This document shows positions 28,425 through 44,685 of a stretch of 64,000 nucleotides of DNA, in pieces. Source of the stretch: Piromyces finnis (Eukaryota; Neocallimastigomycota; Neocallimastigomycetes; Neocallimastigales; Neocallimastigaceae); contig MCFH01000021.1 of assembly GCA_002104945.1 (NCBI GenBank), positions 744,001 to 808,000 of the forward strand. The letters are read 5' to 3'. The notes beneath the pieces were generated by a model. The model was not told where the DNA came from. It saw only the letters and a list, made by a program, of their open reading frames with translations, and ran no database searches. Within the stretch, counting starts at the first letter, position 1. The number at the start of each line of letters is the position of its first letter. A program made the position numbers and the translations under genes.

Positions 28425-29078
28425 ATGGGTGATTACGATTATAAGAGAAGAGATAACAGAAGAGACGATAGAAGGGATGATAGAAGAGGTGGCGATAGAA
28501 GAGATGACAGAAGAGGTGTCTATGGGGACCGTAGAAGAGATTATAGAGATGACAGAAGAGATGACAGAAGAATTGGCGATAGAAGAGATGATAGAAGGGG
28601 TGGCGATAGAAGAGATGACAGAAGAGGTGGTGGTGACAGAGGAAGAAGAGATAGAAGAGATTTTGACCGTGGTGACAGATACGGAGATAGAAAGAGATTT
28701 GGAGGTGATAGAGGAGGCTTCAGAAATGATCAATTCCCTCCAGATCCAGAACCAAAGAATTTCAATGAATTCTTTAAAGATGTATGCAGACAATTTCAAA
28801 TTCAATTAGCAGAAGATTCATATGACTCTTGGAATATTGATCCAAGAATTAAAAAGGATCCATTACTTCATTGGCCAATTGAAATCGGTGTTAATGCTGC
28901 TGATTCACGAAATGATTATGGAGGCATTAACAACTACAGAGAAAGAGGTGGAAGAAATGATAGAAATGACAGAAACGATAGAAACGATAGAAACGATAGA
29001 AACGATAGAAGACCACCACCAAGATCAAGATTATCAAATTATGGTTCTAGTTACAATTCATCCTCTAATTACAATTAA
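28425..29078 (+). CDS. RD/RGG-rich low-complexity protein
   Basis: Intronless, 217 residues, ATG in a favourable AAAAATG context. Residues 4-90 consist of arrays of DDRR, GGDRR and RRGG units (MGDYDYKRRDNRRDDRRDDR). A short hydrophobic, probably folded centre follows (residues 100-165) with PKNFNEFFKDVCRQFQIQL and DPLLHWPIEIGV. Then a second repeat, (RND)n around residues 175-195, and a PPPRSR / NYGSSYNSSSNYN tail. RGG and RD repeats plus a G/S/Y/N tail suggest an RNA-binding or condensate-forming protein. I do not recognise the central segment. Codons favour AGA for Arg and are more varied than in the repeat tracts nearby, which argues for a real gene and not a microsatellite frame. Confidence 0.8.
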   Translation: MGDYDYKRRDNRRDDRRDDRRGGDRRDDRRGVYGDRRRDYRDDRRDDRRIGDRRDDRRGGDRRDDRRGGGDRGRRDRRDFDRGDRYGDRKRFGGDRGGFRNDQFPPDPEPKNFNEFFKDVCRQFQIQLAEDSYDSWNIDPRIKKDPLLHWPIEIGVNAADSRNDYGGINNYRERGGRNDRNDRNDRNDRNDRNDRRPPPRSRLSNYGSSYNSSSNYN

Positions 29079-29796
29079 TTTATTAAATTCAATATAAAAT
29101 TTATTTTAATTTTTTTTTTTTTTTAATAATTAATGTTACTTTCTTAAATTATACATATATTATAGATATAATATAATAATTAAATCTCAAATATAAAGTA
29201 TCGTATTTTCTTAAAATTAAAACGATAAATATTCTAATATGTATAATAAATATTAATTATTTACAAAATAATAATTAGAACAAAAGAATTTTGAAAATAT
29301 AAATATATGTAAATATTCAAAATTGTTATGGTTTATTTTATAATGTTTAAATATATTAATTCTATTTTAGTTTAAATAAAATAAGGATGATGAATATACG
29401 ACAAATGACTAGTTTTTAAGATTTTTTTTTTTTGATTTTTGGTAATAAATAAAAGAAGAAAAAAAAAGGAAAAAGAAAAAAAGTTTTTGATATTATTTTA
29501 TTATTTTTTTTATTTATATTAACGTTTATAATAAATGAAGTGGTTTTTTGTAAAATAAATAATGATAAAATATATAATGAAAAAAGAAAAATAAGCAAAA
29601 ATATATTTATATATAAATATATAAAATAGAAATATTTAAAAATGCTATAAATATAAATAGTTGAAGTGTAAAAAAAGTTTTCTATTTTTTTTTTTTTTTT
29701 TTTTTTTTTTAATAAAAATAATATTATATTATTAATTGTTACTTTAATAGAAGAATAATAAACCGATAATTCTTACTGTTTTATATTATCATTTTT
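29079..29796. other. Convergent 3' intergenic region
   Basis: Between the 3' ends of the RD-rich gene and the SMPD4-like gene. Contains T runs (29110-29124, 29683-29710). A 60-codon minus frame at 29416-29598 is low complexity and not credited. Confidence 0.6.
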
Positions 29797-32700
29797 CTAT
29801 TGTCTCATATAAAAACTTTTATTATAAATGTTAGTGTACTTATTCTTTTGATATCTATATATATTACTGTTGTTTTGATTTCTAGTGTAAAGTGCATATA
29901 CAATGCAAGCAATAATTAAAAATCCTAATAGATTAATAGCCCAATTATATTTATATAAACTATAAAATATAGCTCCTAAAACAAAGAAAAAGAGAAGATT
30001 TTGGTAGGAAGCCAAGAATCTAAAATTAAATTCTATTTTGTATAAAAATCTTGGAACATATATATTACGGCTTCCTAAACGGCTAAGAATTATATTATAC
30101 TAAATGAAATTAATTAATAATCAATTATTAAACCAATTTGTATACTGCATTTTAATATTTATTCGTTTTTATAATAACCACTAAATATTTACCTGTTGAT
30201 TAGTTTTATCTGATAAATAATTTGTTAAATGAACTAAGGGAGCAATTTCATAAGAGAATATCATTTCTCTTTGTCTTGGCGTAGGCTTAATTTTTATATT
30301 GGTATTATCACATTTACGTAAACCAAGCATAATCTAAATATACATAATTATATAAAATTTAATATTTATTTTAATATTCTATATTTTACTCTTTTATATA
30401 TTAATACTATTTATTTTTTTATTTATTGTATATATTAAGCTTTAACTTACTTGTTGTTTTCCCTCATATGTTAATTTACCATCAGTATTATAATCAGGAG
30501 CATAAACACCAGGTCTAATTTGTTTAGAATTCTCTACTACACGAGGTTGTAATACATTTGGTGATATATGAGAAGGAATTTCCCAAATATTTTCAATTAT
30601 TTTTAATATTCCTTTTAATGATTCTAACTGATTATTTAAAATTACATTCATTTCACGAGACTTTGGATTTAATTTATTAACTTGATTGACAACATACTTT
30701 GTAACCATAATAGTTTTATCAGAAATTGTTTTTATGTTAATACCATTGGATAGTTTATTTGATGAATTATCATTTATAAATGGTGAAATGCGTTGTTTTA
30801 TTTGAGTGATAGCACTATTGATGCTTTCTATTATTACTGTTAACTATAATTATAATATAAATCATTATTAAAAAATAAAATAAATTATTAATTTTTTCTT
30901 CAAAATTATGAGTTTTTTCCTCTATTTTAAAAACTTACAGTATCCCATGTTTCAAATTTTCCTTCTGTTAAAATATTAAATACTGGTTGATAATCTTTAT
31001 CATATCCAAAGTCCATTAAATGGTTTTGTAATAGTATAATAGATGGTTTATTAGATGTTGAATAACCTTGAATTTGTTGAACATTATCAACTGATAATAT
31101 AATACTTTCAGTTTCTCTTAAGAATTTTAAAAGATTTTGATTAGAATAAACAGTGAGAACCTTTTTGAGCAAATTTAATTGATTCTTTTTAACACTTTCT
31201 GAAGTTTTGTTATTTATTCTAGAAAGTGAGAAATCGAAATGAATAACTCTCGATAAGAAAGTCATAAATAATACTGAATAATATAAATAGTTATCATAGA
31301 CATAAGATGCCCTATAATTATTCATTTATTTAGAAATATATTAATTGTATTATATATTAGATCAAAATATATAATAAAATTAATTAATAAATAAATAAAT
31401 ATAAATGATATATCATATATATACACTGATATACTAATTTTCTTACCAATCACCAGTAATATTAATATTCTTTTTCTTTTCTCCCCAAGGTTGAATATAT
31501 GAGAGCCAAATATCAACAGCCTATGAATAAAATAAGAAAAAAAAAGTACATAATTTAATATATTAATATCACTTATTTTAATTCATAATTAATTTAAATA
31601 TTATTTGAAATTTTTATTACTAATTCAAATGAAGTATCTAATGGCAAATGACGTAATGCTAATTGTAAGAATAAGAAAAGCTTGGAATGTAATGCTTGAT
31701 AAGAATAACTATAAATTAAAAATATATATATTTAGTATTAGATATTTTTTTTATTTCTTCTTAAAAATAATTTAATATAACATAATAAAAAAAAGCATAC
31801 TCTTGTATTATTGAATAACTCAATTCATTATTATTATTATTAATTAATGAAGTTTCATTCAAGTTATTTCTTTCGTTTAATAATAAAATAACATGCTTTA
31901 CAACTTGATTGATACAAATAAGCATTGGTACTGATGGATTATTATATGTCTGTTTTTTATATTATATTAAATATATTTAATAATTATTTCATAATTTATA
32001 TTTATTTATTTAAATATAGCATAATTAATGCATACTCTTTTATTAGAATTTTTTAAATCATCAATAGAGACTTGATTTAACCATAATTCACAAACAGAAT
32101 CGATAAAGAATTCAGCTATTTTTATTGAAGATGTTGAATTCATAAATCTGTAAAATTTTATAATATGAGAATATAAACTTTTGATCTAAATAGAAATGTT
32201 ATTATAACATTTAATAAATACATACCTGCATTCAAATATACTTTTATGTGGAATATCTGGCGTAACTGTTAAATATATATAAATCCTAAATTAATTAAAA
32301 CAGCTTATTAATTTTTTTATATTATTTTTTATTTTACCTTTCATTATTTTTTCTTTTGGTGGATTACAACCTTTTAAATTAGCATTATTTGATTTACTTG
32401 AAACTCCTACTTTTGATAGTTGAACTGAATTTTTCTTTAAGGATCTTAAACGATAAGAATCATTATAAATTGCTCCTGTTTCTTGTTTGGTTGGTTTTGC
32501 CATTACCCTAACTTTTGAATTTGATTCCAATGGAAGGAAATATTTTAAATATTGAACAAACAAATTTATGTATAGAAGATTATTTTTTGATATTTTTTCA
32601 GAAGTTCCATAATTATAATTTTTGTTTGATGGTTTATTTCCTGTTTTTAAATAATCATTGAAAATATATTGGCTTGCTGTTTTAAAAAAGTTGTTTGTTT

Positions 32701-33817
32701 TATTATCTTTTTGTTTATTTTTAATTTCTGTAACAGAAGGGAACATTATAAATTGTGACTAATCCATTAAATACAAATCTGATTAGAATATTAAAAAAAA
32801 TTAAATAAAAATTAAAAGACAATAGAACTTTTAACTTACAACTGAATTCAATTTATTGTTTTGTTTAAGCGTTAAAAAGAAAATGAAACAGAATATATAA
32901 TATTCAATCATATCTATAATTTAAATAAATATTTTTAAATGTAGTATGGATATACAAATTATGTGATATACTATTATAACATAGATTATATATAGATTAT
33001 ATTTTAAAAAAAGGATACTGAACATGATTTTTGCAGGTTGTTCTTGTGGTGAAGTTATGAAATTATCTCTTGGAGAAGTAAAGTAAGATTCCATTAAATG
33101 TAAATGAGTTTGATATATTAATGAAAGAGATTTATAATCACCCATTTGAAATTGTTTCTGAACAGGAACCTATTTTAAAACAAATTTTAATTTATTTTAA
33201 ATATTAAAAAAAATTTATATATTTGTACAATATGAAATTTAAAATAACTTACGGGTAATTTATCTTGAAGAATCTCATATAAGCAATTTGATTCATTATA
33301 AAATTTTAATAAAAGTTGAACAAAATACCCATTTGGATCCAATAAATTTAAAATATATAATTCATCTTTTTCGTTGTTATTAGTTTGTAAATAACCTCTA
33401 TATTAATAATTTTTTAATTTTATTAAGATTATTTAAAAGTATATATTAGCATTTTAATACTTATAAATTATTAATTTTGAACAATAACGGTTAAAAAAAA
33501 ATAAATCAAATTTATAATTTAAATTTAAATATAGATTTTAACTATAGAAATAATTTAGTAAATTCAATATAAATTAAGCACAAATTACTCTTAAAGATTT
33601 CCATTAAATAAAAATTTTAATAATTATTTATAACATAATTTTAATAATACCTATTGTTTTTTGAACCAAATAATCTTGAACATAATCTTGGCAAGGAATC
33701 AAAAATTATGTTAGGTCTTTCATTTGTTTCCCATATTTGAGAAAAATTACTTTGAATTGTATAATAAAATTCATTTACTGGTAATTGAGTTGATAATATT
33801 TTTGATAATTCAAACAT
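29797..33817 (-). CDS. SMPD4-like neutral sphingomyelinase 3
   Basis: Multi-exon gene starting MFELSKILSTQLPVNEFYYT directly after an A-rich leader, with FSQIWETNERPNIIFDSLPR. Downstream exons give YILNLLDPNGYFVQLLLKFY, LIYQTHLHLMESYFTSP, AVDIWLSYIQPWGEKKK (31460-31520), YDNYLYYSVLFMTFLSRVIH and FLRETESIILSVDN. Near the end are PSHISPNVLQPRVVE, YNTDGKLTYEGKQQ, PTPRQREMIFSYEIAPLV, SRLGSRNIYVPRFLYK and FRFLASYQNLLFFFVLGAIF, followed by another hydrophobic segment. The WLSYIQPW motif and the C-terminal 'L.FLASY..L' plus membrane anchor match SMPD4, a membrane-anchored protein of ER and nuclear envelope that hydrolyses sphingomyelin to ceramide. Catalysis in this lineage is inferred only from family. 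Exon count is about twelve. Confidence 0.75.
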
Positions 33818-34182
33818 TTTTTTTTTTTTTTTTTTTTTTTTTTTATTGTTATTATAAAGAAAAAAATGATATTATATTGAGAATTAATTAAGTATATATT
33901 GTTTTTATTTGTAGTACTTTTTTTAACTTTAAATGGAAATAAACGAATAAAAGAAAGATAATTGATTTTTATAATTTCTTAATATTAATAGTTTTTGTGA
34001 AGATTTCTAGTTAAATTAATAAATTTTCAAATTCTCATTCTCATATATATTCTTATTTTACTAATAAATATAATAAAAAAAATGGTCTTTTTAAAACGAA
34101 TATTGCATATGTTTAAAAGTTTTCGTTTTTACTTAAATTTCTTAATGCAACAATTCCTTTAACCAAATGATCTTCTATTATT

Positions 34183-34227
<45 letters not shown>

Positions 34228-34866
34228 TATAAAAATTAAATAAGGTTTTTGTTACATACTATTATGATACGTAAAATCTATCATACATACAATATATTAA
34301 ATACTACTAAATAAATTTTTAAAAAAAAAGATGGGAGTGAGAAATAATCAATGTAATAAGTGTTTTTAATGAATGTTATAATAAATAAAACTAAGCTAAA
34401 TTCTCGTTGAATATATTCAAATAGTATGGGTTATATGTTATTATATTTAATTTTATAAAATCAAAAATATATAATATATTATAATTATATAACTGCTTTT
34501 AGATTTTTGCTTAATAGTAAATAGAAAATTATTATAAATTTTCATTTAATTAATCTTAACCTATAAATAAAACAATAATTTTAATTAAATTTTATATAAC
34601 TATAACTTTGAAAAAATTTATCAATATCACCTACTGAAATTTTAATAAAGTAAAACTTAAATAGGTAAATATTTTCAGATGACGTGTTAAATTATTTATT
34701 TGTTTCCTTTAATAATTAATAATATTTTTATCATTTTAATAATAAAATAATAAGAAAATATTAACTTTTATATATATTATTATATTTTTTTTATTTATTA
34801 AAATAAAAAATAAACATAAAAATAAATAAATATTTTAATATTATATGAAAATAATATAGTATCAAA
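33818..34866. other. Divergent intergenic region
   Basis: Shared upstream region of the SMPD4-like gene (-) and BET3 (+). A 26-T run (33818-33843) forms the A-rich leader of the former; an A run sits at about 34187-34221. No gene seen. Confidence 0.6.
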
Positions 34867-36373
34867 ATGTCTGTAAGTACTAACCAACGTATAGGAGAAG
34901 ATATCTGGAAATTAAAGACAGAAAGAATTGTAAATTATTTTATTAAATATGCTTAATCTATCTATATCATTTCAATAAATTTATTATTCATCAAATTAAA
35001 CATTTTATTTATTATTGATAAACATTCAAAAAATTAAGAATGCAGAATTATTTACTCTTACTTATGGATCCATTGTAACTCAATTAATAAAAGATTATGA
35101 AGACTATAATGAAGTTAACAAACAATTAGAGAAAATGTATGCTATTAAATGTCATTTAATTTGTTGTTTCTTAAAAATAATATAATAATTATAAATGAAA
35201 GAATGAATAAATGAAATAAAAGTATTATAAAAAAAGGGGGATTAGTATATAATATTTAAAGGAGAATTTAAAAATGAAATTAAAATTATTTTTCATTTTC
35301 ATAAAAAAAAGTAGAAACACTACTTCTTAAATTATGTATTTCAATAATTTTTGAACAATAACAAAAAATAAAATAATAAATAATACTATTTTGGGAACTT
35401 TATATTAACTAAATAATAAATAAATAAAAAATGAAATAAATCAAATTGACATTAAATATATTATAAGTAATATTGCAAATATATAACTATAATATGATAA
35501 AAGAAGAGAAAGAAGACAGGAAACATAACATAAAAAAGAAGGAAATGAAAATAATTATAATTGTATTATTTATTCAAAAAAGTATATATGATGTAATTAA
35601 GTAAACAATAACACTAGTTTTACTGGTAGAATCTTAAATTCACTAGTTCATAATAAAAAAAGGATAAAAAATTTATCATTAATTTTAAAATATAAATATT
35701 GATATATAATTTCACATTATGTTATATTATTCATATATAGGGGATACAATATAGGATGTCGTTTAATTGAAGATTTTCTTGCAAAAACAAATATTCCACG
35801 TTGTAAAAATTTTAAAGAAACTTCTGAAGTTATTAGTAAAGTATGTATTAAATAAATTTAAATTATAAATAAATACAAACATAATATTATTAAATAAATA
35901 AATCTAATCCAATTTTATAATTAATATCTCAAATAAAAACATCAAAAGATTGGTTTCAAAATATTTTTAAATATTGTGCCAAATGTAGCAAATTGGAGTC
36001 CAGATGAAAAAGAATTTTCATTAATTTTCGAAGAAAATCCATTAACAGAATTTGTTGAACTTCCAGAAGATGCAATGGATTTATGGTATTCCAACATTTT
36101 GTGTGGTGTTATACGAGGAGCATTAGAATTGGTTAGTATTAATAATAAATAATAAATTAATTATATATCAAAAAAATTAAATAAAATATACTTAATTTTC
36201 ATAAACAATCAAAATAAAATAATAAATAAATATTAATAAATTAAATATAATAGGTCCAAATGCAAGTTGAATGCGAATTTGTAAGTTGCGTTTTGCATGG
36301 TGATGATGTCTCTGAAATAAGAGTTAAGCTTATTAGAATATTAGAGGAAGAAGTTCCAGCTGGTGAAGATTAG
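34867..36373 (+). CDS. BET3: TRAPP complex subunit TRAPPC3/Bet3
   Basis: Five exons (34867-34929, 35039-35136, 35741-35840, 35949-36131, 36254-36373) join in frame to 187 residues, the usual Bet3 length. Sequence landmarks: [52 protein letters not shown] then [67 protein letters not shown] and [20 protein letters not shown]. The Cys after NIPR corresponds to the acylated cysteine in the Bet3 hydrophobic channel. Bet3 is a core subunit of the TRAPP tether that activates Ypt1/Rab1 in ER-Golgi and later transport. Intron 3 is about 600 nt, several times longer than the rest. Confidence 0.97.
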
Positions 36374-38006
36374 ATAATTTTAATAAAAATTTAATTATAA
36401 TATGAAAATTGACAACAGCAACTACAATATAACAAATAAACACTGAAACTAATAAAATAAAATTAATAAATATATTTCACAAAACATTATTTTTTCTTTT
36501 ACCAAATAACATTAAAACATTGTTTAAAAACTTATAATAATAATATTATTATTTTATTAAATAAAATAAATATATATATAAATAAAATAAATATATATTA
36601 AATTAAAAAAAAATATATTTAAAAAACAATTCACAACAATAAACATAATAATTTTAATTTTTCATCAAAACAACATAAATTTTAAACATTTTATTTTCTT
36701 TATTTCCAAATTATTTTTTTTTTCAAATATTTAAAAATTAGTAACTATAATTTATATATAATTTAAAACTAAATTAATTTTAATCAAAAATATAAAATTT
36801 AAAATTTATTTTATTAAATACAATTTAAAAGTATGCTACATTTAATGAGAAATACATTTGTTTGATTAAAAAAATTTTGTAGATATTTATAGCCAATCAT
36901 ATTTAATAATATTAATGAGGCTTTATTATATAATATTTAAAATGTATTAAAAATGTATCAAATTTTATTTTTAGATGTCTTTTTATGTTACATTATAAAT
37001 ATGTCTTAGTAGTAATAATAATTAAAAATGTATGAATATATACATAATATACATATTTAGTTTTTCACTTATTTATTTTTGAAATATAATAAAAATAATA
37101 GAAATCCAATATTTTATATAAATTATATTTAAACATTTATTAGAGCCAATAAAATAAATATTACTTAATGTATTATTTTAATCAATTGTTATATAAGTAT
37201 AATTTTACATTTATAATATTACAATATAAAAATTAATTTGTTCAATATATTGATAATGTACTATTATTATATTATTATTCAATAATATATTTTTATAATT
37301 ATCTTGAATAAAAAAAATCTTTTCTTTTCACAAAAAAATTATTATAGTTAATATTACTATACTATAAATAATCCATAATCCATAATAATCTAAAAATGTA
37401 ATTATCAAATCGAATATTAAAAATAAAATAATAATAATAATTGAAAATAAATAAGAAATATACTATCTTTCATTTAAATCTTTAATAATTAATAATCTGT
37501 ATGAAGCAAATAAATTTTTACAAAAAAAAAAGTCTTTTTACTTATGAATTTCAAATCAACGATTCAATAGTAGCAATAAATATTAATGATTTAAATTAAC
37601 AAAAGGAAAATATTTGATTTTATTGGAAAAATAAAATAAAAAATAAAAAAAAGTTAATCAAAAATAATTAAATGATTATTTAATTCGATTAAATAATCAT
37701 TTAAAAAGGAAAAAGAAGAAAAAAAAAACATAATTCAATAAAACAAATACTTGATGAAATAAATACAAAATAATTATTAAGTCTTTTTAAATTCAAAAAA
37801 AAAAATAATAAAATGCTATATTTTCAGAAGTTATATTTTAAATAATTAATTTTTTTTTTATAATGTTGTTATATTAAAGTAAATCTATTTGTGGTATAAT
37901 AAAAAAATATTTACTTATAAAATGTTTTTCAATATATTTTTATATACTTTTATCATTATATATTTTATTAATATTTAATTAAAACATTGAAAATGAATAT
38001 ATAAGA
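36374..38006. other. 1.6-kb intergenic region
   Basis: AT-rich spacer between BET3 and the PheRS alpha gene. Contains a 17-nt inverted repeat (37668-37704). No exon or RNA gene recognised. Confidence 0.55.
37668..37704. repeat. Perfect 17-nt inverted repeat, 3-nt loop
   Basis: TTAAATGATTATTTAAT (37668-37684), loop TCG, then the exact reverse complement (37688-37704). It lies about 300 bp upstream of the PheRS alpha start codon. Confidence 0.92.
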
Positions 38007-40573
<2,567 letters not shown>

Positions 40574-41092
40574 ATGGATTTAAAAAATACATATTAATTT
40601 CTTTAACTACCAAAAAAAAGCCTAGTATAAATAATAATGATAAATTTACATTATAGTAGAAAATAATTTAAAAAGAAATTATAAATATATATATTTTTTT
40701 AAAAAAAATTCAAAAAGGAAAAAAAGGAAAAGAAACAAAAAGCCTCACTGAAATGTATAAAAGCTAAAAAAAAAAATTAAAATTATTTAAAAATAAATAT
40801 TATTTAAAAAAATATTGTCATTAATAATAAGAATAATAATTATATATAATACAAATATAATTTTTAATTTTTATTGATACAAATAAAATATATATATTAA
40901 GACTTTATAAAAATATATAAAATTAAATCAAAATAAAACTATATAAAATATAAAAATACATTTTATTTTATATATATATAATATATATATTTGTGTGTGT
41001 GTGTGTGTGTTTGCCATATAAATGATGAAAAATGGATAAAATCTATGAAAATATTTTAAAAAGTAAACTTTATCAAAAAGAATAAATGGGTT
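40574..41092. other. 3' flank of PheRS gene
   Basis: AT-rich sequence with TA runs and a short (GT)n tract at about 40993-41011. No gene. It ends at the first target-site duplication of the LINE insertion. Confidence 0.6.
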
Positions 41093-41107
41093 ACCATAAG
41101 ACTTTAT

Positions 41108-41940
41108 TCTCTTATTATGCTCCTTTACTTAGTTCCAACAAAAATAGAACTAGAAGAGTCCAATCTCTTATCAATACTGCTGTTTTATGGAATGTCAATA
41201 GCTTTCACAATAAAAGTCTTAATAACAAAGATTTTGTTTTTGAACGAAATTCATTTATTAGTCTGTATGCTCTTACAAGAGATATGAAGATTCCTACCCT
41301 TTCGGGTATTTGTGCTGCGCAACAAGTGAAATGCTTTGTTAAATGGAGAAAATCAAATTGTATTATTAAAGATCTCGTCCGATCTATTCCTCCCATGTCT
41401 CATTACACTTGGGCCAAGGAATCTTGTTCACTTCATAAGAAGCTTATGAAAATAAATATTAAAAGTACTAAAGATATTAGAGAATATTATTGGAATAATA
41501 ATGGAAGTAAAGCCCTCAGATATACTAACAACAAATTCCTTAATTCAAATCGCCTAATGCCTATCTGTCTCAATAAACCTCACTTAAATTTAGGAATTAC
41601 CTGGATTATTTGTATTCGATACGGTTATGAATACACTACCCACACTATCATACCTGATGTTACTTCTTTTTTTTTATTTCATTTAATTTATTAGGTAGGG
41701 ACCAATTTCACACAGTACAAAATGCAGAGTTCATTGATCTTTTATGCAATTTAAATAATTATTTTATATTATTTTATATTTATATTTTATTATTTTTATT
41801 TATATATATTTTATTATTTTTATTTATTATTTATTATATCAATATGTATTATCACCTAATATTATGTAATATCACGAATTAAATAAATAAAAGATGTGTA
41901 TTCTCTTTCTAGTCTAAAAAAAAAAAAAAAAAAAAAAAAA
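41108..41940 (+). mobile_element. 5'-truncated non-LTR retrotransposon (LINE), copy 1
   Basis: 833-bp insertion ending in 25 A (41916-41940) and flanked by an exact 15-bp duplication ACCATAAGACTTTAT at 41093-41107 and 41941-41955. Its frame (to the stop at 41692-41694) encodes the segment after the reverse-transcriptase domain: APLLSSNKNRTRRVQSLINT, SFISLYALTRDMKIPTLSGI, QVKCFVKWRKSNCIIKDLV, PPMSHYTWAKES, LHKKLMK. This is the C-terminal part of a LINE polyprotein; the endonuclease and RT core are absent. The reading frame seems intact within the fragment, so the insertion is probably fairly young. The 3' UTR (41695-41915) differs from that of copies 2 and 3, so it belongs to another subfamily. 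Confidence 0.88.
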
Positions 41941-41976
41941 ACCATAAGACTTTATATCAGATTGTCTTATGTTTAT

Positions 41977-42509
41977 CTCAAAAGATTTGAATATTCCTCC
42001 ATTGTCAGCCAAATGCTTAGGTTAGATGTTTTAACAAATGGAAAAACTCAAATTGTATTATCTCACACCTTGTCAATTACATTCCTAAATTTAGAAAATA
42101 CACGTGGTGCAAATCAAGTAGGACACTTGATAAAAAATTAAAGAAGCATGGAGATGTCAAAAGCAATTAAAAACTTTTATTGGAAAGATCTCAAAGGGAA
42201 TTCAACCAAAACGCAATATTATGATGATAATAAATTTATTAAAACTAAAGATTTTATCAAATTATGTTATGAATACCCAGTGTTTGCCTATGGCTTCTAC
42301 TAGCTATTGAAAGCAAGAAGGGGATACAAGTTGGATGCTAGAGTTGCAAAAACTGCTAAATTTGTTGATTCAGTTTGTCCTAACTACTATCTATGTTGCA
42401 AGTGTGGTGTTCAAAGTATTAAGCATTGGTTATTAGATTTTTTTTTATTATTAATTTTAATTAAATTAATAATAAAGTTTAAAATATTTGATGCAGTTAA
42501 AAAAAAAAA
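41977..42509 (+). mobile_element. 5'-truncated LINE, copy 2 (frameshifted)
   Basis: 533-bp insertion flanked by an exact 14-bp duplication TGTCTTATGTTTAT at 41963-41976 and 42510-42523 and ending in 11 A. Pieces of the same LINE C-terminus are read in different frames: DLNIPPLSAKC, then RCFNKWKNSNCIISHLVNYI, PKFRKYTWCKSSRTLDKKL, IKNFYWKDLKGN, KARRGYKLDARVAKTAKFVD, and a C-terminal zinc-knuckle-like stretch CPNYYLCCKCGVQSIKHWLL. Frameshifts and an in-frame TAG show it is dead. The C-terminal knuckle is followed by an internal deletion and the 3' end AATAAAGTTTAAAATATTTG then ATGCAGTT(A)n, shared with copy 3. Confidence 0.87.
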
Positions 42510-42609
42510 TGTCTTATGTTTATTAATTTTTAAATATAGTTTACTTAATTTTAGGAATTAATTTATCTGTAATTGTTATGGCTATCAGAATGCTACTAAA
42601 ATGTTACTT

Positions 42610-44685
<2,076 letters not shown>

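Noticed and set aside
28429-29097. Second and third frames of the RD-rich gene, and its reverse-strand Ser/Ile frame
   Set aside because: They are periodic shadows of the DDRR repeats; the frame with the folded centre and AAAAATG start is preferred.
29416-29598. 60-codon minus-strand frame
   Set aside because: Phe/Leu/Ile/Lys low complexity in a convergent intergenic region, no homology.
35560-35660. Box C/D small nucleolar RNA in the long BET3 intron
   Set aside because: An ATGATG-like box is present but no proper D box or terminal stem was found.
41205-41396. Minus-strand frame inside LINE copy 1
   Set aside because: Antisense shadow of the LINE C-terminal coding sequence.
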